Below, piece by piece: positions 5,513-14,675 of a stretch of 20,568 nt of DNA. Origin of the DNA: a virus; the IMG/VR virus record IMGVR_UViG_3300025645_000577, positions 1 through 20,568 of that record. One strand, given 5' to 3'. The notes beneath the pieces are model-generated. The model was not told where the DNA came from and searched no databases. It was given only the letters and a program-made list of their open reading frames with translations. The translations under genes and the position numbers were made by a program. Position 1 is the stretch's first letter. Each line of letters opens with the position of its first letter.

Positions 5513-6354
5513 TGCTAAAGATAAACACAAGAAGCCCATTTTATATTATAGCTAACAGCGAAGACCCTCCAACTTATACTCCGCCTACAGCTCCACTACA
5601 AACTATACCAGTTAATTGTGGTGAAACTTATAATACTGGAACTGATGTTGGAGAAAACTTATTTGAGTTTAATACATCTGAGGTAGGTGTCGTTACTTTA
5701 AGTATAACAGGTAATCAAGTACCTATTAGGTTTGTTGCTGATTGGAATGGAAATGAAGCTGATACTGGTTACATAGGATCAAGTGATTATGATGCCGAGT
5801 TAATAGCTAAAAATATAGACCCAGCTGACATTAACACAGCCAATCCTTCCAATAAGAATACTATAATAACTATAGATAAAACTACTGCAACACCTACATT
5901 AGTTACTTTAAGAGCTTATGCTCCTTTAGTAAATGATGATTACGAGGTTACATTTAGCTGTCCTCCTCCAGTTGTGGCAGATGTTCCTTGTGGTGCAGGT
6001 TCTCAATATTCTGGTGGGCCAGCATTCCCTCAAGTAGATGTAGTAGATCTTGGTAGTGCTACTGGAATTGTTACTTTAAACTTCAATGCCTCTTTTATAC
6101 CAGATAAATTCATAGTAGAGTTTGACGGAGTAGAGGTTATAAATACTGGATACAGAGGTACTACTGATAATCAAACGCTATTAAATACAGCTTTAGCAAA
6201 CTTAGGTCTACCATCAGAAACAATACAAGCACCTGGACAGGGAATTGCAACATTCCAAAAAACAACAGCAACAACAACTGCTACTGTTAAGGTTTTTGCT
6301 CCTATTAGCAATCCAACAACATATTGGGATTATACATTAAGTTGTCCACAATAA
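5512..6354 (+). CDS. Two-domain beta-sandwich structural protein, 280 residues
   Basis: After an N-terminal INTRSPFYII segment and a Pro-rich linker (PPTYTPPTAPLQ), the protein holds two related domains. Domain 1 (about 34-150) begins VNCGETYNTG, has an LSITGNQVPIRFVADWNG core, and ends VTLRAYAPLVNDDYEVTFSC. Domain 2 (about 154-280) begins PCGAGSQYSG, has FNASFIPDKFIVEFDGVEV, and ends VKVFAPISNP...YTLSCPQ. Each domain starts and ends with a Cys, so they look like an internal duplication. Such Ig- or jelly-roll-like modules decorate phage tails and often bind carbohydrate. That role is inference. It is coupled to the gp10-like gene by a TAATG overlap. Confidence 0.55.
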   Translation: MLKINTRSPFYIIANSEDPPTYTPPTAPLQTIPVNCGETYNTGTDVGENLFEFNTSEVGVVTLSITGNQVPIRFVADWNGNEADTGYIGSSDYDAELIAKNIDPADINTANPSNKNTIITIDKTTATPTLVTLRAYAPLVNDDYEVTFSCPPPVVADVPCGAGSQYSGGPAFPQVDVVDLGSATGIVTLNFNASFIPDKFIVEFDGVEVINTGYRGTTDNQTLLNTALANLGLPSETIQAPGQGIATFQKTTATTTATVKVFAPISNPTTYWDYTLSCPQ

Positions 6355-6364
6355 AAACATAGAA

Positions 6365-7453
6365 ATGGCAAACATACAAAGTGCAAACTTAAAATTATGG
6401 GTCTATGATGGGGTGTTCGGACAGAAAGCTGTCCTTACACCTAATTATACGATATACAAGGAAAAACTACCTACTAATGATATTGTGGTATTTGAAGTAG
6501 CTGAACTCATTAGAGACTTTATAGATATACAGTTTGATGGAGATTACGACAACATCAAACAGAATGTTTGGGTGGAGTGGGAACTAACAAGAGTATTTGA
6601 TGACGCTACTTCTGATGTGGAGGAGGGCTACGGAATTGCTTTTGATGGTTATGGATATTTTGAGGATGAAATAAACCCACAGCTTAGCTATGGTTTATTA
6701 CAATCTAATACCATAATGTATGTTAAAGAGGGTGATTTAGCAAGAATACCTGTGTATACTGGTTCTAATGGAACATTTAAAGTAGATTATTACAAGGCTG
6801 GCACTCTTTTAGTATCTAATAGCTATGGTACTACTGTTACACCAATAACTATAGACAGTACAGCTTATAGAACTGATAATGATGCTGGAATTATAACTAC
6901 TGACTTAACACACTTAAAAAGCCAAACAAATAACAACACAAGCTCTTCAGTTGCTTATGGTGACCCAGATACGGCTATTATTGTAGATGTTTATGGCAAC
7001 GAGACTATAGTTCACATAAACTACCTTACAGAATGTAAGTACGACCCAAGCAAAGTGTCATTTATGAATAAGTTTGGAGTAGTACAAGACTTATACTTCT
7101 TTAAGAGACGAGATGATTCAGTTAACGTGACTAAGGACTCATTTAAGGCTAATACTCTTAATTTTGGTACTACAGCACTATCTTATAGTACAAGCGTGCC
7201 TCAGAACAAGGATTTCAATGTTAACGGAAGTAAATCTCTTAAACTTAATACAGGGTTTGTAGACGAGCAATTCAACGAGGTCATTAAACAACTCCTTATG
7301 TCTGAGAATGTATGGATTAACGAAGACAGTAAAGTTTATCCTATAAGACCAAAGACAGATTCATTAGAGATGAAAAAGAGTGTTAACAATAAACTGATTG
7401 ACTACGCTATAGACTTTGACTATTCATTTGACACTATAAACAGCATAAGATAA
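6365..7453 (+). CDS. Tail-associated structural protein, 362 residues
   Basis: A beta-rich protein starting MANIQSANLKLWVYDGVFGQ, with VVFEVAELIRDFIDIQFDGD near residues 41-60 and NVWVEWELTRVFDD after. The second half has YKYDPSKVSF-like segments (TECKYDPSKVSFMNKFG), FFKRRDD and a C-terminal region ELIKQLLMSE-like helix followed by strands ending YSFDTINSIR. The pattern matches tail proteins that sit between tail completion genes and the large tail-tip gene in Bacteroidota siphophages. It holds an IDSTAYRTD motif (D164-D171) shared with the 66-residue protein at 19856. The start is preceded by A-rich AAAAACATAGAA. The exact role (distal tail or baseplate) is not shown. Confidence 0.5.
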   Translation: MANIQSANLKLWVYDGVFGQKAVLTPNYTIYKEKLPTNDIVVFEVAELIRDFIDIQFDGDYDNIKQNVWVEWELTRVFDDATSDVEEGYGIAFDGYGYFEDEINPQLSYGLLQSNTIMYVKEGDLARIPVYTGSNGTFKVDYYKAGTLLVSNSYGTTVTPITIDSTAYRTDNDAGIITTDLTHLKSQTNNNTSSSVAYGDPDTAIIVDVYGNETIVHINYLTECKYDPSKVSFMNKFGVVQDLYFFKRRDDSVNVTKDSFKANTLNFGTTALSYSTSVPQNKDFNVNGSKSLKLNTGFVDEQFNEVIKQLLMSENVWINEDSKVYPIRPKTDSLEMKKSVNNKLIDYAIDFDYSFDTINSIR

Positions 7454-10400
7454 ATGCAGACTATCCAAATATATATAGACAATAAAAGGCTTGATATGTT
7501 TGAAGACGAGAGTGTTGAACTCACGTCTTCTATTCAAGATGTAAAAGATATCTCCAAGATATTTACCGACTACTCTCAATCTTTTACTGTCCCAGCTTCT
7601 AAAACAAATAACAAGATATTTAAGCATTACTATGACAATGCTTTAGTTGACGGATACGATGCAAGATTTAGAAGCGACTCTGAAATACAATTAAACCATA
7701 CTCCATTTAGAAAGGGAACCATTAGACTTAATAAGGTCTTAATGAAAAGTAATAAGGCTTATGCTTACGAGCTTACTTTCTTTGGGTCTACCGTAACATT
7801 AAATAGAATACTTGGAGAGAAGAGACTTAATAGTTTAACTAAGCTAACTGCTTATAATCACGATTGGAATTATGCTAATGTAAAGCAAGGCTTAGAAAGC
7901 GGTCTTGTTGTTGGCACAGATAACGAGGCTATAATATATCCTCTTATTACTCCAGATAAAAGATTTATTTATAATTCTAATGGAGCTTATGTAACTCCAG
8001 AGAACTATAGGAACTTAGGTAATGACTCAAACGGAGAAGGGTTGTTTAAATCTGACTTAAAGCCAGCTATAAGAGCTATTCATATTATTGAAGCTATAGA
8101 AGCTCAATACCCAGAGTTGCAATTCTCAAGAGACTTCTTTGGAGAAGATGTGTTTAATGAAATGTATTTGTGGTTAAATAGAGAAGCTGGAGAATTAGGA
8201 AACTCTAAAGGTAAATATGAGGTTGAGCTGGGTGTTGTTCTTGGGTGGAATGGCCCAACAACAGGTACTGACTATTTTAATTTAGATGGAAATGACACAG
8301 TAAAGCTTGGTGCTATAAAAACCAACTTTGGAACAGACACTTCTGCGTTTCAATTAAACATAGAAACCACTTCTTCTGAAGTTTACGACATCGTAGTTTA
8401 TAACAATGTAACTAACATTGTAACTAATCAGACCACAAGGTCTGTGTTATACGAATACAAAGGACTTAGCGGTAATCAATCTGTATCAGAAACTATATTA
8501 CCTGGAGTAAACAACTTCAATCAAGCTTTCTTACAGTTTGAAGTTAAGTCTTTTTCAGCTATAGAGTTTACATCTACATTAGACTTAGAGTTTCTAAGAA
8601 ATGCATCAATAGTAGAAGAAAGACAGTACTCAGCAGGAGATGATGAGTCTGGCGTTGTAAGCACCATAAGTTATGTTAATGTATCTCAAGAGATGCCTAA
8701 CATTAAAATAATAGACTTTCTTATAGGCTTGTTTAAGATGTTTAACTTAACTGCTTACGTTGAAGATAGCGTTATTGTAGTAAAAGACTTGAACGCTTTT
8801 TACAATGCAGACTACAATACATACGATGTAACAGAGTATATGGACGTTACTACGTCTTCTGTTAATAGACTTGATTTGTATTCTAATATTAAGTATGAGT
8901 TTAAGGAGCCTTCTACAAGGCTCGCTGTTAAGTTTAACGAGCTATTTGATTATCCATTTGGACACGAAGAATTCAATGTTGTTATAGATGGAAAATATAT
9001 AGATGGAACAGAGTACTTAATTCAATTGCCATTTGAAAAAGTTATATACGAGAAGTTATTAGATGACAACGATGATGTTTACACTAATATTCAATATGGC
9101 TACTTTGTCAGCGAAAATGAAGAGCCTATAAAAGGTAGTCCATTGTTGTTCTATAACTGCAATACAAGTGTAGATGCTGGTAAGCCATTATATTTAAGTG
9201 CTGATGATGGACTCAGTAGGGTTTCTCTTGCTGATTATAATAGACCGAGTAATGTTAAAGCAGATGGAACACAGACATTAAACTTTGATGCAGAAAATGA
9301 TGAGTTTACAGTTGGATTAACAACTCCTTCTTATAATGAGAACTCGCTATTTAGGAATTACCACGAGGATTATATTAAGAACATATTTGATTCTCAGAGT
9401 AGAATATTAGAGATTAGTGCATTACTACCTATAAAAATACTATACAAATATAAACTAAATGATAGGTTTGTTATAAATGGGAAGCAATACACAATAAACA
9501 AAGTGTCTTCTAACCTTATGTCTGGTAGAAGTAATCTTGAGTTGATTAGCGAGATTGTTGAGCCATTTGTTCAGCCAAGAAATATTATTATAGCATTTGG
9601 AAGCTATACAAGTGGATTAGATGTGCCTATTAACATAACCACTTATGGCGGCTGTGATAGCTCAACTATACAATGGTCTACAGACCCAGCATTCCCAGGA
9701 GGAGGAACACCAGTTTCTGCTGGGTGTTCTGGTGAAACTGTAATTACTATGCCTTCTTATGGCACTTTCTACTATAGAGCTTTCTCTATTGATGTTAATG
9801 ACCCATCTAATACAGCTATATCTAATATCATCAGCAAGACTATAACTCAGGATACTTATTATACCCCTGAAGTACTTAGATTTGGCGCTACAGATGTACT
9901 TGCTTGTAGCGGCTCAAATGTAACTCTTTACATTAGTAGTGCTGATGGATTATACTATGACTCAGCCTCTGCAAGCGGAAACTTAGTTAACGGTTCTTTT
10001 TATTCTAATGGCACTAATGTTTATACATTTGTAGGTGGCGTTAAGAATGATACTGGATACTGCTTTTCTTATTCAGCTCAAACATTTAAATACTCTGCTG
10101 TGCAACAAGACTCTTGCTCTGGGACTAACGCAACTCTATACTACAACCCTCAAGATGGATTGTATTATACTGCTGGCGATGGTACTGGAACATTATTTAC
10201 TGGAAGCTACTATTCTAATGGAAACTTTATATACTCATTTAGTAATGGTGCTAAAACACAAGTAGCAACTTGTGATAGCTATACTTCAGAGACATATGTT
10301 TTCGCAGCAAGTACTGATTTTGTTTGCGAATCTACAGTTTTTATAAACCTATACATAAGTAGTAATGATGGGTTGTATTATTACACAAATTCTGGAGTAG

Positions 10401-10702
10401 GAAGCCCTGTGACAGGAGGCTATTATATGAAAGACGATATTGTTTATCAATTCTTAAATGGAGAAAGAATCACTTTAGGGCCTTGTTCTGATACTACTGG
10501 TGACTATTACTACTTGGATAAATGTGGGTCAAATACAAGTTTACGATATAGATCTAATCAGAGTATACAAGAAATAAGTTTAAGTTTTAATAATCGGGTT
10601 GAAGATGATTTAGGAAATACTTATACAGTAATTGGATCCACGGGATTTAGTGCAATAAACGTAGGAGACGTTGTTCTTGTACCTGGATTCTTTTGCCCTT
10701 AA
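7454..10702 (+). CDS. Large tail-tip / host-contact protein with 70-residue repeats, 1082 residues
   Basis: The N-terminal part (IYIDNKRLDMFEDESVELTS, then IFTDYSQSFTVPASKTNN) resembles tail-tip or baseplate proteins of Bacteroidota phages. The middle (about 150-700) is beta-rich, including IKIIDFLIGLFKMFNLTAYV near residues 417-436. An FN3/Ig-like domain lies about 710-800. The end carries four Cys-marked repeats, with Cys at 818, 888, 958 and 1024; the first three are exactly 70 residues apart. Each unit reads roughly C-x(7)-LY-x(4)-DGLYY...YYSNG-x-x-IY-x-F-x-x-G. The modular end looks like a receptor-binding region. It starts right after the upstream stop and is followed by a 52-residue gene. 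Confidence 0.6.
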   Translation: MQTIQIYIDNKRLDMFEDESVELTSSIQDVKDISKIFTDYSQSFTVPASKTNNKIFKHYYDNALVDGYDARFRSDSEIQLNHTPFRKGTIRLNKVLMKSNKAYAYELTFFGSTVTLNRILGEKRLNSLTKLTAYNHDWNYANVKQGLESGLVVGTDNEAIIYPLITPDKRFIYNSNGAYVTPENYRNLGNDSNGEGLFKSDLKPAIRAIHIIEAIEAQYPELQFSRDFFGEDVFNEMYLWLNREAGELGNSKGKYEVELGVVLGWNGPTTGTDYFNLDGNDTVKLGAIKTNFGTDTSAFQLNIETTSSEVYDIVVYNNVTNIVTNQTTRSVLYEYKGLSGNQSVSETILPGVNNFNQAFLQFEVKSFSAIEFTSTLDLEFLRNASIVEERQYSAGDDESGVVSTISYVNVSQEMPNIKIIDFLIGLFKMFNLTAYVEDSVIVVKDLNAFYNADYNTYDVTEYMDVTTSSVNRLDLYSNIKYEFKEPSTRLAVKFNELFDYPFGHEEFNVVIDGKYIDGTEYLIQLPFEKVIYEKLLDDNDDVYTNIQYGYFVSENEEPIKGSPLLFYNCNTSVDAGKPLYLSADDGLSRVSLADYNRPSNVKADGTQTLNFDAENDEFTVGLTTPSYNENSLFRNYHEDYIKNIFDSQSRILEISALLPIKILYKYKLNDRFVINGKQYTINKVSSNLMSGRSNLELISEIVEPFVQPRNIIIAFGSYTSGLDVPINITTYGGCDSSTIQWSTDPAFPGGGTPVSAGCSGETVITMPSYGTFYYRAFSIDVNDPSNTAISNIISKTITQDTYYTPEVLRFGATDVLACSGSNVTLYISSADGLYYDSASASGNLVNGSFYSNGTNVYTFVGGVKNDTGYCFSYSAQTFKYSAVQQDSCSGTNATLYYNPQDGLYYTAGDGTGTLFTGSYYSNGNFIYSFSNGAKTQVATCDSYTSETYVFAASTDFVCESTVFINLYISSNDGLYYYTNSGVGSPVTGGYYMKDDIVYQFLNGERITLGPCSDTTGDYYYLDKCGSNTSLRYRSNQSIQEISLSFNNRVEDDLGNTYTVIGSTGFSAINVGDVVLVPGFFCP
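9893..10531 (+). repeat. Coding tandem repeats, 210-base period, in the tail-tip gene
   Basis: Codons for the marker Cys fall at 9905, 10115 and 10325 (210-base steps) and 10523 (198 bases). Protein features recurring in each unit are DGLYY, an aromatic-Gly stretch (GSFYSNG, GSYYSNG, GGYYMKD), a VYTF/IYSF/VYQF strand and an NG or GG turn. The last unit is truncated. Confidence 0.8.
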
Positions 10703-10713
10703 ATAATTAAAAT

Positions 10714-10872
10714 ATGATAAAGAACATAATAGACCTACTTAATACTTCTGACTGGTATGTTGGAGATGAGGACATAGATATTGCAAAAGGAAAGTATCAA
10801 GCTCCTAAGAGCTTGAAGGAAATGAGAACAAGTATAAAACGTAACACATACAAGGGAAATGGCAGAAACTAA
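10714..10872 (+). CDS. Small hypothetical protein, 52 residues
   Basis: Starts MIKNIIDLLNTSDWYVGDED and continues basic at the C-terminus (SLKEMRTSIKRNTYKGNGRN). The ATG lies 11 bases after the stop of the tail-tip gene behind AT-rich AATTAAAAT. The stop lies 14 bases inside the tape measure gene, so it bridges the two genes and fills the otherwise unexplained gap. An acidic, Trp-containing N-terminal half and a Lys/Arg-rich C-terminal half are visible. The position fits a small tail-assembly or translation-coupling gene. No known family is assigned. Confidence 0.6.
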   Translation: MIKNIIDLLNTSDWYVGDEDIDIAKGKYQAPKSLKEMRTSIKRNTYKGNGRN

Positions 10873-12952
10873 CATTAAGTATTTAAAGATTGAACTTGAT
10901 ACCAGTAACGGAGAATTAAAAGTTAATGGATTAAAATCAAGCATTCAGGCTCTTGAAAAGAATGTTTCAAGTGTAACAAAAGAAGCGAGAAGTTTAAATT
11001 CTGCATTAAAAGACACTTCAAGTTCCGCTGGTATAGCAGGTGCAACAGCACAAGAACTTGGTAGATTTGTGTCGGATTTGCCTTACGGATTAAATGCAGT
11101 AACAAACAACCTTTCTCAATTAGGTAGTTTATTTGGAATACTTGTTGTAAAAGCTGGAAGTTTTAGAGGAGCAATTGCAAGTCTTTGGAAGACTATGATG
11201 GGGCCTATTGGGATTTTGTTTGCATTTCAAGCAGTAGTTGCTGCTATTGAATTCTTTTCAACAAGAACAAAAAGAGCTGAGCAGGCTATAGATTCTCAAG
11301 TAAAGAGTATGTTGTTTCAAATAGAGGTTATTAAACTTTTAAATGATGAACTTGATAACTCAAATACAAGCTCAGAAAGAAAGATTCAGATACAAAACAC
11401 TCTATTAAGGTTAGACAAAAAAATGTCTGATGACTTAAAAGAATTTAATGGCAATTTAAGGGTACAAAACGAATTAATTGAAAGAAGGAGAATAGTACTT
11501 CAGAAAGAAATTGAATTTAAGGAGAAAGAGAAAAATGCAGAAGAGAATTTAGCTAAAGTAAGAAAGGAATTAGAGAAAATAAGAGCAAGGGAAGCTTTTC
11601 TTCGTGAAGGAGAGTTTTCCAATGCAAACGAACTTTATCAGCTTAACATTCAAAGAAAAGATTTAGAACTTGAGCTCTCTAACATTAAAGAAGATTTAAT
11701 AAACTATTCAGAAGCTTTAACTAAGGCTGAAGCAAATTATAATACAGTATTAGATGAAAATACAGCCAGCCTAAAAAGAAATACTAAAGGACTTGAAAAA
11801 AGAGCAAAGGCTTTAAAAGAAATTAACGAAGGCATCTTGTCTGAACAAATATCACTTCTTGAGTCAATAGAGGGAGGTTCTGAAGAAGAACAAAAATCAA
11901 GATTAGATCAAATTACAGCTTTAAAACTAAAAGAACTTGAAATAGAAGGAGCTGCTGCTGAAGAAAAAGCCAAGCAAGAAGGGCTTGCTGAAGTTGAACT
12001 TATAGCTGTTAGAAATTTATACGCAGCAAAAAGACAAGTATTGCTTCAAGAACATAATAATACTCTTCTGGGTATTATGAAGTCTTTTAACTTGGAACTT
12101 AATGAGGAACTTAAAAAAATAGGAGAACCTACTGATGAAGAGTCTGGATTAGCATTTTTAAATAAAATATTTGGAACAGACGTTAAGACAGTTAAAGAAC
12201 AGTTGTCAAAAGGAGCAAAAGAAGTTACGGATGGTCTCGCTGCATATCAAAAGAAAAGAGAAGAGGTAGAAGACAATGGAAATAAAGCTGTAGCTAAATT
12301 AAGGGAGGAAGATAAGCTTGCTGCCATATATGCTTTTCAAGATATTTCAAATGCTGTTTTTGGAGTAATGGATGCGTCGTTTCAAAGAGAAATAGACTTA
12401 GAGCAGGATAAGACAAACAAAGTAAACAATGAACTAAAAGAAAGGCTTGCTAATGAGAATTTGTCGGCTCAAGAAAGAAAGAAAATACAAAACCAAATAG
12501 CTGCAAATGACGAAGAACTTAGAAAAAAGCAAGACAAAATAGAAGAAAAGAAGTTCAAGCTAAATAAAGCAGCCAGTATTGCAAACGCAACCATAAACAC
12601 TTATTTAGCCGCTTCAGCAGCTCTAAAAGATCCTGCGCTTTCTACGTTCCAACGAATAGCATCAATGGTGGCTATTATTGGTAGTGGATTAGCTCAAGTA
12701 GCTATGATTGCTAAACAAAAGTTTGTCTCAAGTCAATCTGGATTATCTGGTTCTGGTGCAGGAGGTGCGGGAGGCGGTGCAGGAGTGCAAGCTCCAGACT
12801 TTAATATAGTAGGGCAGTCTCCAAGTAATCAATTGGCTGCTGCTGTACAAGGACAATTCCAACAACCAGTAAAAGCTTATGTAGTATCTAAAGATGTATC
12901 TACTGCTCAAGAGATGGATAGAAACATTATAGGCTCTGCAAGTTTAGGTTAA
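10859..12952 (+). CDS. Tail tape measure protein, 697 residues
   Basis: Tape measure proteins set tail length and leave the tail during DNA ejection. This one has LKIELDTSNGELKVNGLKSS at the start, then GRFVSDLPYGLNAVTNNLSQ (about 64-83). A hydrophobic stretch FGILVVKAGSFRGAI...GPIGILFAFQAVVAAIEFF runs about 92-135. A long Glu/Lys coiled coil (about 140-330) and another charged helix (about 500-570) follow. A second hydrophobic segment (INTYLAASAALKD to MVAIIGSGLAQVAMIAK) lies about 578-623, then a Gly-rich linker (about 630-645). The C-terminus is VKAYVVSKDVSTAQEMDRN. At about 0.15 nm per residue the tail would be near 100 nm. No peptidase domain is seen. Confidence 0.8.
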   Translation: MAETNIKYLKIELDTSNGELKVNGLKSSIQALEKNVSSVTKEARSLNSALKDTSSSAGIAGATAQELGRFVSDLPYGLNAVTNNLSQLGSLFGILVVKAGSFRGAIASLWKTMMGPIGILFAFQAVVAAIEFFSTRTKRAEQAIDSQVKSMLFQIEVIKLLNDELDNSNTSSERKIQIQNTLLRLDKKMSDDLKEFNGNLRVQNELIERRRIVLQKEIEFKEKEKNAEENLAKVRKELEKIRAREAFLREGEFSNANELYQLNIQRKDLELELSNIKEDLINYSEALTKAEANYNTVLDENTASLKRNTKGLEKRAKALKEINEGILSEQISLLESIEGGSEEEQKSRLDQITALKLKELEIEGAAAEEKAKQEGLAEVELIAVRNLYAAKRQVLLQEHNNTLLGIMKSFNLELNEELKKIGEPTDEESGLAFLNKIFGTDVKTVKEQLSKGAKEVTDGLAAYQKKREEVEDNGNKAVAKLREEDKLAAIYAFQDISNAVFGVMDASFQREIDLEQDKTNKVNNELKERLANENLSAQERKKIQNQIAANDEELRKKQDKIEEKKFKLNKAASIANATINTYLAASAALKDPALSTFQRIASMVAIIGSGLAQVAMIAKQKFVSSQSGLSGSGAGGAGGGAGVQAPDFNIVGQSPSNQLAAAVQGQFQQPVKAYVVSKDVSTAQEMDRNIIGSASLG

Positions 12953-12974
12953 TTAAAACAAAAAGTAAACTAAT

Positions 12975-12985
12975 AAGTTACCATA
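12975..12985 (+). promoter_or_regulatory. AAGTTACCATA element just before the protease gene
   Basis: Differs at two positions from the CAGTTATCATA element and, like the copy at 17098, is followed by TT and then the ATG. This strengthens the case that the element is placed relative to start codons. Confidence 0.35.
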
Positions 12986-12987
12986 TT

Positions 12988-13908
12988 ATGAAAACAATTG
13001 AATTATACATAGACGAGGAAAACGAGTTTAGCGGCATAGAAGCTATATCTGTTGTTGAGAATCCTGCTATAGAAGAGGACTTCATTGCTTTAAAGAAGCA
13101 CGAAGTCCAATTAGCTGAGGTAGATGCTGAGAAGAGAATCCTTATGGGGCCAGCTCTTATACCGAACAAACAAATATATAGAACTAATGGCGAAGAAGAA
13201 TACAACATCTTCTTTAGTGAAGATACTGTTAAAAAGGCTTCAGAGTTGTTTTTATCAAGAGGTAAACAGAACAATTCAACATTGGAACATCAAGTAGACA
13301 TACAAGGATTATCCGTAGTAGAATCTTGGATTATAGAAGATACTGATATGGATAAATCTAAGAAGTATGGTCTTAGCTTGCCTAAAGGCACTTGGATGGT
13401 TTCTGTCAAAGTAAACAACGATGACATCTGGAACAACTATGTGAAAGAGGGTAAGGTCAAAGGCTTCTCTATAGAAGGTTTCTTTGCTGATAAGTTAGAC
13501 GGCCCAAATGAATCTGTAGAAGAAGACTTCTCATCAGATGAGTTAGATGCTATAGCTACCTTATACGACTTAGAGGACGCTATGCTTGCTTCTTATGGAG
13601 AAGAGCTTGAATCATATACTGATTATCCAGAAAGTGCATCAAACAACGCTAAAAGAGCTTTAAAATGGAAGGAAGAGAATGGGACTTCTTGTGGGACATC
13701 AGTAGGTTGGAGGAGAGCCAGTCAACTGGCGAACAGACAACCACTAAGCCGATCAACAATAGCAAGAATGGCGTCATTCAAGAGACATCAACAAAACAAA
13801 GATGTTCCTTACTCAGAAGGTTGTGGAGGAATTATGTGGGATGCTTGGGGTGGTTCAGCAGGAGTTAACTGGGCTATATCTAAACTTAAAAAGATAGACA
13901 ATGATTAA
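12988..13908 (+). CDS. XkdF-like prohead protease with an added C-terminal domain, 306 residues
   Basis: Residues 1-170 resemble the XkdF / S78-type phage serine proteases that process scaffold and capsid proteins. N-terminal marks are GIEAISVVENPAIEEDFIAL. The likely catalytic His is H101 in STLEHQVDIQG, followed by SVVESWIIED (109-118), LPKGTWMVSVKV (131-142) and GKVKGFSIEGFF, where S161 is the likely nucleophile. After an acidic linker (170-210), a separate C-terminal domain runs from YPESASNNAKRALKWKEENG to the end (about 213-306). It carries C235, C279 and the pattern GWRRASQLANR, IARMASFKRHQQN and CGGIMWDAWGGSAG. This domain recurs in Bacteroidota phage head proteins; its function is unknown. 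The gene precedes scaffold and capsid genes, as expected. Confidence 0.75.
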   Translation: MKTIELYIDEENEFSGIEAISVVENPAIEEDFIALKKHEVQLAEVDAEKRILMGPALIPNKQIYRTNGEEEYNIFFSEDTVKKASELFLSRGKQNNSTLEHQVDIQGLSVVESWIIEDTDMDKSKKYGLSLPKGTWMVSVKVNNDDIWNNYVKEGKVKGFSIEGFFADKLDGPNESVEEDFSSDELDAIATLYDLEDAMLASYGEELESYTDYPESASNNAKRALKWKEENGTSCGTSVGWRRASQLANRQPLSRSTIARMASFKRHQQNKDVPYSEGCGGIMWDAWGGSAGVNWAISKLKKIDND

Positions 13909-14059
13909 CGGATGGGAAATTAGTTTGGGTTTTTACCCAGGTATATTATTTGGAGTAAGGAGTTACGATTATAACGAGACAAATACAACCGATCACGTTT
14001 TGTATTTGCCTTTTGTAGATTTATGTTTAACAATATATAAAGAAGAGGATGACGAGTAA
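13901..14059 (+). CDS. Small hypothetical protein, 52 residues
   Basis: Starts 8 bases inside the protease gene and overlaps the next gene by 11 bases. The protein begins MINGWEISLGFYPGILFGVR, then YDYNETNTTDHVLYLPFVDL and an acidic tail ending EEDDE. It is aromatic-rich with a strand-like centre. Tight overlap on both sides, a sensible start and a non-random composition support it as a real gene. Similar small proteins occur next to head genes in Bacteroidota phages. The role is unknown. Confidence 0.65.
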   Translation: MINGWEISLGFYPGILFGVRSYDYNETNTTDHVLYLPFVDLCLTIYKEEDDE

Positions 14060-14675
14060 CAACACATCATATAAAGTACACGCACACCAAACTACTGATG
14101 CTAAAAGATTAACTTTTAATATAGAAGAAGGAGCTATGGTTACTACTGAAAGTGGTATATGGCAAGTCTATAATGGTGCTTGGAGAAAGATATACCCACA
14201 ATCTGGAATAGGTAGTGGTTTAGGTTGGACAAGATACGATGACGGATTATATACCGCTGCCAATAAATTAATTTTATTGGAAGATAATGAAATATCTTTG
14301 CCTAATAATGCCGCTAATACTTATAGAAGCTACGCAGGAATAGACTACTATAACGGAACAAGAATAACAGCTGATAACTTAAACGATGTTTACATATTGA
14401 CAGTTGCTTTTAAATGTTCTGCATTAAATGCTAATCAAACATATTTAAGATTACAACTTGATGCACAAAACGGCACACCATACGAAAGGGTTGGAGTAGA
14501 TATAGCTTTCCCAAAAGGCAATAACATAGAACACGAATTTCACCAAGTTTTTCAATACTATGCAGACCAAAATTTTGTAGATAATGGGTCTTTGTTAAAT
14601 ATTACGCCATCAGGCGGTACTGCCAAAATATGGGACATAATATACTTTATACAAAAAACACAATCGTATGCATAA
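14049..14675 (+). CDS. Putative head decoration or fibre-like protein, 208 residues
   Basis: The N-terminal region holds VHAHQTTDAKRLTFNIEEGA and SGIWQVYNGAWRKIYP, a segment typical of proteins that attach to phage virions through a short beta-rich anchor. The rest is beta-rich with WTRYDDGLYTAANKLILLED, then AGIDYYNGTRITADNLND, and ends with IWDIIYFIQKTQSYA. The layout suits a single jelly-roll-type head domain. It lies between the protease and scaffold genes, so a capsid-surface decoration or head fibre is the favoured guess; a carbohydrate-binding domain is an alternative. No catalytic motif was seen. Confidence 0.4.
   Translation: MTSNNTSYKVHAHQTTDAKRLTFNIEEGAMVTTESGIWQVYNGAWRKIYPQSGIGSGLGWTRYDDGLYTAANKLILLEDNEISLPNNAANTYRSYAGIDYYNGTRITADNLNDVYILTVAFKCSALNANQTYLRLQLDAQNGTPYERVGVDIAFPKGNNIEHEFHQVFQYYADQNFVDNGSLLNITPSGGTAKIWDIIYFIQKTQSYA

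Noticed and set aside
10035-10265. 76-residue forward frame in the tail-tip gene
   Set aside because: Shadow frame produced by the 210-base repeats of the real gene.
12978-13274. 98-residue minus-strand frame
   Set aside because: Opposite the recognisable protease domain; composition is that of a complementary-strand shadow.
13665-13868. 67-residue forward frame
   Set aside because: Overlaps the conserved C-terminal domain of the protease in another frame.
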